7,555 nt of DNA from Lachnospiraceae bacterium (GTDB lineage: Bacteria; Bacillota_A; Clostridia; Lachnospirales; Lachnospiraceae), in the NCBI GenBank assembly GCA_009774465.1, contig VSNT01000156.1, forward strand, positions 1 through 7,555. The letters are read 5' to 3'. Positions 1 through 6,465 of the stretch are shown here, in pieces; within the stretch, counting starts at the first letter, position 1, and the number at the start of each line of letters is the position of its first letter. The notes beneath the pieces were generated by a model. That model was not told the origin of the DNA. It saw only the letters and a list, made by a program, of their open reading frames with translations, and did not search any database. The translations under genes were made by a program, and so were the position numbers.

Positions 1-84
1 ACTGGAGAGCAGGATGAAACCGGTCACCCATTGACTATTGTACAGACGAACACACTGCAAAACCAAATACCGGATTGGGGGGGG
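1..84. other. Compositionally distinct left edge, possible mobile-element end or rearrangement junction
   Basis: By hand count, bases 1-76 are about 46% G+C, while bases 85-180 are about 27%, so the composition changes abruptly at the G run. The stretch contains the palindromes ACCGGT (19-24) and TGTACA (39-44). Forward frame 1 stays open from 1 to the TAA at 121-123. Frame 2 stops at 32-34 and frame 3 at 15-17. None of the frames gives residues I can match to the missing N-terminal half of the amidotransferase that follows. The segment could be the end of an insertion sequence (an IS21-like end crossed my mind, without proof), foreign DNA, or part of the gene put out of frame. No transposase is visible and no terminal repeat can be paired inside this window. 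Confidence 0.35.
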
Positions 85-590
85 AAAAAGAAGAACTTTC
101 AATGTATGACTTGGGCTGCATAAAACGTATAAAAGACAGAAACTATAAAGCTATTTTTTTACAATATTACGTAAAGGAATGGTCTTATGTAAAAAATATG
201 GATTTTTCCGTTGCAAGGGGGTTGACAGGGAGGTCAGATGATTTACATGAGCTAGGAAGGTATAGAAGGTATAGTTCATTGGACAATGATTTGGTAATAG
301 TTAATCAGATGATTAAATATTTTAAGTTTGGATTTGGGTTTGCAACAGATGAGGCATGTTATGACATCAGAGAGGGAAGGCTATCCAGGCAAGATGCAAT
401 ATGGTATGTTAAGGAGTATGATGGGAAGTGTGGAGAAAAATATATTGATGCGGCATGTGAATATATGGGAATAACAAAAAAATATTTTTGGGAAGTGGTG
501 GATTCTTATGTGAATCGTAAATTATTTAAAAAGGGAAAAAGTGGTGAATGGGTTCCTAAGTTTTCTGTGGGAATAGATTATGCTTTATAA
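75..590 (+). pseudogene. N-acetyl sugar amidotransferase, C-terminal fragment
   Basis: The 171-residue frame matches what I know of the C-terminal part of the N-acetyl sugar amidotransferase family (WbpG/PseA/WbuX-like). These enzymes use ammonia delivered by HisH/HisF-like partners to turn an acetamido group on a sugar into an acetamidino group. Family-like features are FLQYYVKEW (28-36), YFKFGFGFATDEACYDIREGR (82-102), the REEA-like SRQDA (104-108), YDG (115-117) and the closing EWVPKFSVG (158-166). Whole members are roughly 350-400 residues; the N-terminal Cys motifs and the ATP-binding PP-loop (SGGKDS-type) are absent. The only starts in frame are TTG at 75 and ATG at 102, neither with a good ribosome binding site, and the frame is closed upstream by TGA at 15-17. 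It therefore looks like a truncated or frameshifted remnant. The real left boundary is uncertain. The aminotransferase follows after 15 bases. No HisH/HisF partners are in the window. Confidence 0.7.
77..89 (+). repeat. Homopolymer tract G8 followed by A5
   Basis: Eight G (77-84) run straight into five A (85-89), exactly where the amidotransferase homology begins. One extra G would join the open upstream frame 1 to the amidotransferase frame; the eight-G state seen here leaves them out of register. Runs of this kind are known slippage sites in phase-variable surface-glycan genes of other bacteria. Whether this one is functional, the scar of a junction or a sequencing error cannot be told from one sequence. 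Confidence 0.5.
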
Positions 591-605
591 AAGGAGAAAA
601 ATCAA

Positions 606-1907
606 ATGGGAATATCACAAGAACTTTATGAAAAAGCTAAAAAAATAATTCCGGGAGGTACACAACTTTTAAGTAAAAGGCCAGAAATGCACTTGCCGGG
701 ATTATGGCCTGCGTATTATAAGTCGGCAAAAGGATGTTGTGTTACTGATTTAGATGATAAAACATATTTTGATATGAGTTTTATGGGAATAGGTGCCAAT
801 ACTCTTGGATATTGTGACGAGGATGTAGATCATGCAGTAATTAATGCGGTTAGTAATGGGAGTATGTGTACGTTAAACGCACCGGAAGAGGTGGAGCTTG
901 CGGAATTATTATTGGAACTGCATCCCTGGGCAGATATGGTAAGATATGCGAAAACTGGCGGGGAAGCATTGTCAATAGCAGTCAGGATTGCAAGGGCGTG
1001 CACAGAAAAAGAAATTGTTTTAGTATGTGGATATCATGGCTGGCATGATTGGTATTTGTCTGCAAATTTGGAAAAGGGAGATCCTTTATCCTATGTGCAT
1101 TTAAGTGGATTGGAACCCAAAGGAGTGCCTTTAGGTTTGGCTGATACCAATTTTATTTTTTCATATAATGATATAAAGCGATTTAAAGAATTAATAGAAA
1201 AATATGGCGAAAAAATTGCAGCAGTAGTAATGGAGCCAATTCGTAATGTATATCCACAGGATAACTTCTTACAGGAAATACGAAAGATAACCAGCGAAAA
1301 AGGAATATTATTAATTTTTGATGAAGTTTCGTCTGGATTCAGGTTGTGTTGTGGTGGAGCACATCTTGTACTGGGAGTGACGCCGGATATTATTACACTG
1401 GGCAAGGCGATGAGCAATGGTTATCCTATGGCAGCAATTGTCGGTAAAGAATATGCAATGAAAGCAGCACAGGATACCTTTATCAGTAGTACATATTGGA
1501 CGGAAAGAATTGGATTAGCTGCATCAATTGCTACTATAAATAAATTCAGGGCTCAGAATGTTGAAAAGCATCTTAATTATATTGGACAAATTGTGCGGAA
1601 TGGTTTAGAAGAACTGGCAAAAAAATATGAAATTGCAATTGAAATTTCCGGTATAAACCCGTTACTTCATTTTGAATTTCGATATGCAGAGCCATTGGTA
1701 TATAAGACATATTTTACTCAGGAAATGTTAGAATTGGGATATCTTGCGAGCAATGCGGTATATGCCAGTTTAGCACATAATGATATAATAGTAGAGGGTT
1801 ATTTGAAAGCGGTAGATAAAGTATTTGCAAAAATTTCTGCTTTAAATGGAGAAATTCCTACATTAAAATGTGAGGTGTGCCATTCAGGCTTTCAAAGATT
1901 GACTTAA
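606..1907 (+). CDS. Class III PLP aminotransferase, glutamate-1-semialdehyde aminomutase-like
   Basis: This 433-residue cytosolic enzyme belongs to the class III (fold type I) PLP aminotransferases. Visible landmarks are TGGEALSIAVRIAR (117-130, the phosphate-binding region, SGTEA in true aminomutase), YHGWHDW (143-149), the cofactor-binding FDEV (238-241, Asp239), and the Schiff-base lysine Lys267 in TLGKAMSNG (264-272). The length equals that of glutamate-1-semialdehyde aminomutase (HemL). However, its place among sugar genes, and the Cys-rich ending CEVCHSGFQRL (422-432), point to the polysaccharide-locus branch of the family, not to haem synthesis. It probably aminates a keto or aldehyde sugar intermediate; the substrate is unknown. 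The ATG lies 9 bases after AAGGAG (591-596). pseB follows after 18 bases, so the two are likely cotranscribed. Automated pipelines may name it hemL, which I think is misleading here. Confidence 0.88.
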   Translation: MGISQELYEKAKKIIPGGTQLLSKRPEMHLPGLWPAYYKSAKGCCVTDLDDKTYFDMSFMGIGANTLGYCDEDVDHAVINAVSNGSMCTLNAPEEVELAELLLELHPWADMVRYAKTGGEALSIAVRIARACTEKEIVLVCGYHGWHDWYLSANLEKGDPLSYVHLSGLEPKGVPLGLADTNFIFSYNDIKRFKELIEKYGEKIAAVVMEPIRNVYPQDNFLQEIRKITSEKGILLIFDEVSSGFRLCCGGAHLVLGVTPDIITLGKAMSNGYPMAAIVGKEYAMKAAQDTFISSTYWTERIGLAASIATINKFRAQNVEKHLNYIGQIVRNGLEELAKKYEIAIEISGINPLLHFEFRYAEPLVYKTYFTQEMLELGYLASNAVYASLAHNDIIVEGYLKAVDKVFAKISALNGEIPTLKCEVCHSGFQRLT

Positions 1908-1925
1908 TCAAGGAGGAATTGGAAA

Positions 1926-2930
1926 ATGCTTAATAATAAAACTATTTTAATTACTGGTGGAACAGGCTCCTTTGGTAAGTGCTTTACCAAGTATGTATTG
2001 ACTCATTACAATCCTAAAAAGATTATTATTTATTCCAGAGATGAGTTTAAGCAATTTATTATGCAAAATGAATTTAAGGACCTGAATAAAAATAATCAAC
2101 TTCGCTTCTTTATTGGTGATGTCAGGGATAAAGAAAGACTTAACAGGGCATTGGAAGGAGTCGATTACATTATTCATGCAGCTGCGTTAAAACAAGTACC
2201 TGCGTGTGAATATAATCCGGGAGAAGCAATTAAAACCAATATACATGGCGCACAGAATGTTATTGATGCTGCACTTGATAGTGGAACCGTAAAAAAAGTA
2301 GTTGCATTATCAACAGATAAGGCAGTAAATCCTGTTAATCTTTATGGAGGAACTAAGCTTGTATCGGACAAGCTTTTTATTGCAGCAAATGCGTATGCAG
2401 GAGCAAAAGATATTAATTTTTCTATAGTAAGATATGGAAATGTTGCTGGAAGCCGCGGATCAGTAATTCCTTTTTTCCATAATATTATTCAGAATGGGGG
2501 AAGAGAACTACCGATTACCGATTATAGAATGACGCGTTTCTGGATCAGTTTAACACAAGGGGTAGAGCTTGTTATAAAAGCCCTTGAAGAAGCAAAAGGT
2601 GGTGAAACTTTTATTTCAAAAATTCCTTCATTTAAAATAACCGATTTGGCACAGGCTATGCTTCCAGGATGCAAGATGCCTGAGGTAGGAATTCGTGAAG
2701 GGGAGAAATTACATGAAATTATGGTTACAGTTGAAGATTCAGCAACTACTTATGAATATGATAAACATTTTATTGTATATCCGCAGATTGTATGGAGCAA
2801 CAGTAAAAAGCCACAGCCTACAGGCAAAAAGGTAGCAGAAGGGTTTTCCTACAGTTCAGGAAATAATTCAGAATGGCTTTCGATAGAGGAGATTAAAAAA
2901 CTTCTTTTGACAGTTGATTTTGAAAAATAA
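1926..2930 (+). CDS. pseB: UDP-N-acetylglucosamine 4,6-dehydratase (inverting), PseB-like
   Basis: This 334-residue extended SDR closely resembles PseB/FlaA1. That enzyme converts UDP-GlcNAc to UDP-2-acetamido-2,6-dideoxy-L-arabino-hexos-4-ulose by 4,6-dehydration with inversion at C5, the first step towards pseudaminic acid. Visible are the NAD(P)-binding GGTGSFG (11-17), IGDVRDKERL (63-72), the active-site segment STDKAVNPVNLYGGTK (129-144) with Asp131, Lys132, Tyr140 and Lys144, VRYGNVAGSRGSV (168-180), TRFWISL (203-209), and IREGEKLHEIM (256-266). The full set of family motifs and the usual length (about 330) indicate an intact enzyme. AGGAGG (1912-1917) lies 8 bases before the ATG. In this neighbourhood no PseC-type aminotransferase follows, so the keto product may be reduced by the SDR downstream or used by the class III aminotransferase. 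Related dehydratases such as CapE/WbjB are possible alternatives, but the PseB type fits best. Confidence 0.92.
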   Translation: MLNNKTILITGGTGSFGKCFTKYVLTHYNPKKIIIYSRDEFKQFIMQNEFKDLNKNNQLRFFIGDVRDKERLNRALEGVDYIIHAAALKQVPACEYNPGEAIKTNIHGAQNVIDAALDSGTVKKVVALSTDKAVNPVNLYGGTKLVSDKLFIAANAYAGAKDINFSIVRYGNVAGSRGSVIPFFHNIIQNGGRELPITDYRMTRFWISLTQGVELVIKALEEAKGGETFISKIPSFKITDLAQAMLPGCKMPEVGIREGEKLHEIMVTVEDSATTYEYDKHFIVYPQIVWSNSKKPQPTGKKVAEGFSYSSGNNSEWLSIEEIKKLLLTVDFEK

Positions 2931-2937
2931 GGATAAT
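2907..2937 (+). promoter_or_regulatory. Candidate sigma-A promoter before the SDR reductase gene
   Basis: A perfect TTGACA (2907-2912) inside the end of pseB is followed, after 19 bases, by GATAAT (2932-2937; five of six consensus positions). The spacer is two bases longer than ideal. A start would fall near 2944, leaving a leader of about 60 bases with GGAAGG (2991-2996) before the ATG at 3005. The gap after pseB (74 bases) is the longest between genes in the window, which suits an internal promoter. No terminator hairpin is seen in the gap, so read-through from pseB is also likely. Confidence 0.4.
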
Positions 2938-3004
2938 GTGTTACTATAAAAATGTGATTTAATATGCAGAGTGTTTAAAGACTAAGAGAAGGAAGGAATA
3001 CAAA

Positions 3005-3889
3005 ATGCGTATATATATTACAGGAATTGCTGGATTGTTAGGAAATAATATTGTAAAAAAGCTGGTTAACAGGTGTGAAATTACCGGTGTAGACATTTTA
3101 GATTTAAAAATTCCAAACATTACATATGAGAATTTTTCTTTGTATGAGACGGAACGTCTGCGAGAACACATTAAAAATGTGATGCCAGATGCAGTAATTC
3201 ATACGGCAGCAGCGGTAAATGTAGATGAATGTGAGGAAAACCCGGAGTGGGCATATAAATTAAATGAGGAAGTGACTGGAAATATTACAGAAATATGCCA
3301 TTCACTGGGTATCAAATTGATCTATATATCATCTGATGCAGTTTTTGATGGAGAAGATGAAAAATTATATGTGGAAACGGATTTAGCGAATCCGTTAAAT
3401 ATATACGCTAAAACAAAACTTGGTGGAGAAAAATATGTCCTTCAGTATAAGGAAAATTTAGTTTTCAGAACGAATATATATGGGCATAATATTCAGAACA
3501 AAAAAAGCTTTGGGGAATGGATTGTAACTTCATTAGAGGAAGGCAAGACATTAAATATGTTTGAAGACATTGACTTTTCTCCAATATTGGTAAATGATTT
3601 GGCAGAAATAATATATAAGGCATTAGAATGTAATCTTTGTGGTTTGTATCATGTTTGTGCAACGGGATGCATTTCCAAATATGATTTTGGAATTTATTTG
3701 AAAGAGGTTTTTGGATTAGATACTGGAAAAATAAACAGATCACAAAGCGAATCTATACATTTTAAAGCAAAACGGTCTAAACATATGGGGATGTCAAATG
3801 AAAAAATAAAAAGAGATTTGGGAATACGAATTCGAACACCTGAAGAAAGTATAAAAGAATTTAAGCGCCTATATGATGAGGAACTGTAG
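3005..3889 (+). CDS. RmlD-like NAD(P)-dependent sugar reductase (SDR family)
   Basis: This 294-residue protein is an extended SDR of the RmlD/dTDP-4-dehydrorhamnose reductase type, enzymes that reduce a 4-keto nucleotide sugar. It shows the Rossmann motif GIAGLLG (7-13), HTAAAVNVDECEENP (66-80), ISSDAVFDG (108-116; RmlD has a similar TDYVFDG), the catalytic YAKTK with Tyr134 and Lys138, and FSPILVNDLA (191-200). Length is normal for RmlD. No other dTDP-rhamnose genes (rmlA, B, C) are in the window, so it is unlikely to make rhamnose. The inference is that it reduces the 4-keto product of PseB or a later keto intermediate. GGAAGG (2991-2996) sits 8 bases upstream of the ATG. It is separated from pseB by 74 bases with a candidate promoter and followed by the NeuB-family gene after 31 bases. 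The exact substrate and stereochemistry cannot be read from the sequence. Confidence 0.85.
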   Translation: MRIYITGIAGLLGNNIVKKLVNRCEITGVDILDLKIPNITYENFSLYETERLREHIKNVMPDAVIHTAAAVNVDECEENPEWAYKLNEEVTGNITEICHSLGIKLIYISSDAVFDGEDEKLYVETDLANPLNIYAKTKLGGEKYVLQYKENLVFRTNIYGHNIQNKKSFGEWIVTSLEEGKTLNMFEDIDFSPILVNDLAEIIYKALECNLCGLYHVCATGCISKYDFGIYLKEVFGLDTGKINRSQSESIHFKAKRSKHMGMSNEKIKRDLGIRIRTPEESIKEFKRLYDEEL

Positions 3890-3920
3890 TTAAAAATTAT
3901 TTATAGCGGAGAGAGAAAAT

Positions 3921-4985
3921 ATGAAAATTGGAAATCGTATAATAACAAATGAAGGAAAGCCATATTTTATTGCCGATATAGCAGCAAATCATGATGGTGA
4001 TATTGAAAGAGCGTACATGTTAATTGAACTTGCTAAAGAAGCAGGAGCAGATGTTGCAAAGTTTCAGAACTTTAAAGCAAAAACGATTGTAAGTAAGAAT
4101 GGATTTGATGGCTTGGGAAAGCAGTTGTCTCATCAGGCGGCATGGAAAAAATCAGTTTTTGAGACATATGAAGATGCCAGTGTAGCAGACGAATGGTCAG
4201 AAAAACTAAAAGCTAAATGTGATGAGGTTGGGATAGAATATATGACCAGTCCATATGATTTTCCATCGGTAGACTTGGCAGATAATTATGTTAATGCATT
4301 TAAAATAGGTTCTGGTGATATTACCTGGCCGGACATATTAGAATATATGGCACAAAAGAAGAAACCTGTATTATTAGCAACAGGAGCTTCCAATATGTCT
4401 GATGTAGAACGGGCAATGGATATTATTAAAAAATATACATCTGATGTAGTTTTAATGCAATGTAATACAAATTACACAGCATTGCCGGAAAACTTTAATT
4501 ATATAAATTTAAATGTGCTAAAAACATATCGGGAGAAATACCCTGATGTGATACTGGGACTGTCTGATCATACCTTTGGGCATAGTACTGTACTTGGAGC
4601 ATTGGCATTGGGCGCCAGGGTGTTTGAAAAGCACTTTACAGATGATAACAGTCGTTCAGGTCCAGATCATAAATTTTCTATGAACCCTGAAACATGGCGT
4701 GAAATGGTTAATGCTGCCAATGAGTTGTACAATGCTATGGGAGATGGCATTAAAAAAGTTGAAGAAAATGAAAAAGATACCGTTAATGTTCAGAGAAGGG
4801 CATTTTATTTTACCAGAGAATTGAAAAAAAATGATGTAATTGATGAAAGTTGTATTTTCCCATTGCGCCCCGTTTATGAGGGAGCGGTCTTACCCTTTGA
4901 CAAGGATAAAATAATAGGGAAAAGGGTAAACAGGGATGTTAAACAGGATTCCTGTGTAATGTGGGAGGATATAGAAGATGTTTAA
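3921..4985 (+). CDS. N-acetylneuraminate synthase family protein (NeuB/PseI/SpsE-like) with SAF domain
   Basis: This 354-residue protein has the two-domain build of sialic acid synthases: a TIM barrel (about 15-270) and a C-terminal SAF/antifreeze-like domain (about 288-350). Such enzymes condense a free HexNAc-type sugar with phosphoenolpyruvate to make a nine-carbon ulosonic acid, using a divalent metal. Visible motifs are IADIAANHDG (17-26), KFQNFKA (47-53), SPYDFPSVDL (110-119), KIGSGDITW (128-136), LLATGAS (151-157), LMQCNTNY (178-185), SDHTFGH (215-221) and EKHFTDD (236-242). His217 and His238 correspond to the metal ligands of NeuB. The first motif has Asp19 where characterised NeuB/PseI have Glu (AEI..NH), and the region AAWKKSVFETYED (73-85) differs from both, so this is a divergent subfamily and the sugar made is uncertain. 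GGAGAG (3908-3913) precedes the ATG by 7 bases. The stop overlaps the GNAT start by 8 bases. Confidence 0.9.
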   Translation: MKIGNRIITNEGKPYFIADIAANHDGDIERAYMLIELAKEAGADVAKFQNFKAKTIVSKNGFDGLGKQLSHQAAWKKSVFETYEDASVADEWSEKLKAKCDEVGIEYMTSPYDFPSVDLADNYVNAFKIGSGDITWPDILEYMAQKKKPVLLATGASNMSDVERAMDIIKKYTSDVVLMQCNTNYTALPENFNYINLNVLKTYREKYPDVILGLSDHTFGHSTVLGALALGARVFEKHFTDDNSRSGPDHKFSMNPETWREMVNAANELYNAMGDGIKKVEENEKDTVNVQRRAFYFTRELKKNDVIDESCIFPLRPVYEGAVLPFDKDKIIGKRVNRDVKQDSCVMWEDIEDV

Positions 4986-5508
4986 AGGAGAAAAGGTTTA
5001 TTTAGATGCCATCAATAAGAACGATTTGCCGAAGCTGATGTATTGGCGGAATTTGCCGGAATATCGTAAACACTTTCGTGAATACCGTGAATTAAATATG
5101 GATATGCAGCTTAAATGGTATGAAAACAAGGTAATAAATGATAATACAACTGAAATGTTTGCAATTCGGTTAAATGACACAGGAGAATTGATTGGCTGTT
5201 GTGGTTTATGTTATATTAACTGGGTTCACAGGAATGCAGATTTATCATTATATATTGGGTGGCAAAAGAGCTATATTGATGAAGCTGGATATGCTAAAGA
5301 AGCTTGCAGACTGCTATTTAACTATGGATTTAAGGAACTTGGATTAGAAAAAATATGGACAGAGATATATTGCTTTGACGAAAAGAAAATGAATTTATAT
5401 ACAGATTTAGGATTTCATAAAGATGGAGAATTGAGAAATCAATATTTTTATGATGGAAAATGGTGGAATTCTTATATGCTATCATTATTGTCAGAAGAAT
5501 GGGAGTAA
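4978..5508 (+). CDS. GNAT-family N-acetyltransferase (RimJ/RimL- or PseH-like)
   Basis: This 176-residue protein is a GNAT acyltransferase, using acetyl-CoA or a related acyl-CoA. It begins with the RimJ/RimL-like KVYLDAINKNDLPKLMYWRN (6-25). The core strand is LIGCCGL (71-77), the CoA pyrophosphate loop is DEAGYAKEA (101-109, a shortened version of the QxxGxA signature), and the end carries YTDLGFHKDGELRNQY (141-156) followed by YDGKWWNSYMLSLL (158-171). The start overlaps the end of the synthase gene by 8 bases, with GGGAGG (4963-4968) inside that gene, so the two are probably translationally coupled. By context it is likely to acylate an amino group on the sugar, the role PseH plays in pseudaminic acid synthesis. 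Sequence alone does not separate that from protein acetylation, but the operon context favours the sugar. Confidence 0.87.
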   Translation: MFKGEKVYLDAINKNDLPKLMYWRNLPEYRKHFREYRELNMDMQLKWYENKVINDNTTEMFAIRLNDTGELIGCCGLCYINWVHRNADLSLYIGWQKSYIDEAGYAKEACRLLFNYGFKELGLEKIWTEIYCFDEKKMNLYTDLGFHKDGELRNQYFYDGKWWNSYMLSLLSEEWE

Positions 5509-5511
5509 TAT

Positions 5512-6411
5512 ATGGCAGATCTATGTTTGGGAACAGCACAACTTGGAATGAAATATGGTATTAATAATAAAGTAGGCAAACTAAATGAAGAAACAGTTTT
5601 TGATATTTTAGATAATGCAATTGTAAAAGATATCAAAGTAATTGATACTGCAAGTATTTATGGCGAAGCTGAAAAAATTATTGGAAAGTATCTTTCAAAA
5701 AATGCAGTAGGCAAAAACATAAAAATCATTTCAAAACAGTGTGATGTAGTAGATAAAATGAATACGAGTGATATTGAAATGACGATTCGTAAAGAACTCG
5801 AACGTTCCCTTTCTCATTTACAAAGGCAATATTTAGATGGATATTTACTGCATTCTTATAGAGAAGTAGATAATATGGAAACACTTAAAGTACTTCAAAG
5901 CCTTAAAAATGAAGGATTGATTAGAAATATAGGAGTATCTGTTTATGAAGTAGATGAGGCAGAGAAAGCAATTGAAGGGGGACAAATAGATTATCTTCAG
6001 ATGCCATGCAGCATTTTTGATCAAAGAGGTTTGAAAACGGGAATTTTTACGAAAGCAAGAGAAAATGGTGTAACTGTATTTACTCGAAGTGCTTTTTTAC
6101 AGGGACTTTTGATGATGAAAAAGGAGGAAGTTCCCGATTACTTGAAAGGGCTCATCCCATATCTTGATAAGTTTGAAGAATTGCTTATAAATTACGGATT
6201 AGAAAGAAGACATGCAATTATAAAGTTCATATTAGCCAATCCCTTAATAGATTATATGGTATTTGGTGTGGAAACCAGGGAACAACTTGATGAAATCTTG
6301 AGGGAAAAAGAGACAGAAAAATTGCCAGAAGAATTTGTGACAGAAGTAAAGCAGGAATTTAATAATATATCCCCTAATTTAATATTGCCAATCCATTGGG
6401 GAAAAGAGTAG
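5512..6411 (+). CDS. Aldo/keto reductase of a surface-sugar cluster
   Basis: This 299-residue TIM-barrel oxidoreductase belongs to the NAD(P)H-dependent aldo/keto reductases. It opens with LCLGTAQLGMKYG (4-16), a form common in cluster-linked members. The catalytic tetrad appears intact: Asp45 and Tyr50 in IDTASIYGEAE (44-54), Lys75 in IISKQ, and His114 in YLLHSY. Further landmarks are EGLIRNIGVSVY (134-145), IDYLQMPCSIFDQR (159-172) and FTRSAFLQGLL (190-200). It starts only 3 bases after the GNAT stop, with GGGAG (5501-5505) overlapping the end of that gene, so it is part of the same operon. It probably reduces a carbonyl of a sugar intermediate, which would give the cluster a second reductase besides the RmlD-like SDR. 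Similar reductases are often found beside NeuB-like synthases and class III aminotransferases in surface-glycan loci, but I know of no firmly assigned substrate. Confidence 0.87.
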   Translation: MADLCLGTAQLGMKYGINNKVGKLNEETVFDILDNAIVKDIKVIDTASIYGEAEKIIGKYLSKNAVGKNIKIISKQCDVVDKMNTSDIEMTIRKELERSLSHLQRQYLDGYLLHSYREVDNMETLKVLQSLKNEGLIRNIGVSVYEVDEAEKAIEGGQIDYLQMPCSIFDQRGLKTGIFTKARENGVTVFTRSAFLQGLLMMKKEEVPDYLKGLIPYLDKFEELLINYGLERRHAIIKFILANPLIDYMVFGVETREQLDEILREKETEKLPEEFVTEVKQEFNNISPNLILPIHWGKE

Positions 6412-6430
6412 TACGTATGCTAAAAATAAT

Positions 6431-6439
6431 TGGTATAAT
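6431..6439 (+). promoter_or_regulatory. Candidate extended -10 promoter before the ABC transporter gene
   Basis: TGGTATAAT matches the extended -10 consensus TGnTATAAT exactly and lies in the 54-base gap between the aldo/keto reductase and the ABC transporter. No good -35 box is seen 16-18 bases upstream, which extended -10 promoters can tolerate. The predicted start (near 6446) falls within the purine-rich GAGAGAGGA (6442-6450), so a transcript from here would have a very short leader. This lowers confidence that it drives the downstream gene. Confidence 0.33.
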
Positions 6440-6465
6440 GCGAGAGAGGATGTTACAATAGTAAA

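Noticed and set aside
31..59. TTGACT at 31-36 as a promoter for the amidotransferase fragment
   Set aside because: No -10-like hexamer lies at a suitable distance; the sequence there is comparatively G+C-rich.
866..1048. Forward 60-codon frame inside the aminotransferase gene
   Set aside because: It overlaps conserved aminotransferase motifs in another frame and resembles no known protein.
1091..1417. Reverse-strand open frame of 108 codons inside the aminotransferase gene
   Set aside because: It is a shadow of a gene with clear family motifs and has no recognisable protein features or upstream signals of its own.
1947..2177. Reverse-strand open frame inside pseB
   Set aside because: It lies opposite the conserved Rossmann part of the dehydratase; no ribosome site or family features.
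2938..3004. Terminator or riboswitch in the 74-base gap after pseB
   Set aside because: No stable GC-rich stem followed by a T run, and no recognisable riboswitch core; the gap is best explained by a leader and ribosome site.
2959..3171. Reverse-strand open frame across the start of the SDR gene
   Set aside because: Lysine- and serine-rich shadow of AT-rich coding sequence; no support for expression.
3465..3743. Reverse-strand frame of 92 codons inside the SDR gene
   Set aside because: It falls opposite conserved RmlD-like sequence and shows no motif.
5330..5539. Reverse-strand frame across the GNAT and aldo/keto reductase junction
   Set aside because: Its hydrophobic look comes from AT-rich complementary sequence; both + strand genes are well supported.
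6450..6461. Three-codon frame (ATG TTA CAA TAG) just before the ABC gene, as a leader peptide
   Set aside because: It is too short and too close to the purine-rich stretch to be convincing; such tiny frames occur by chance in AT-rich gaps.
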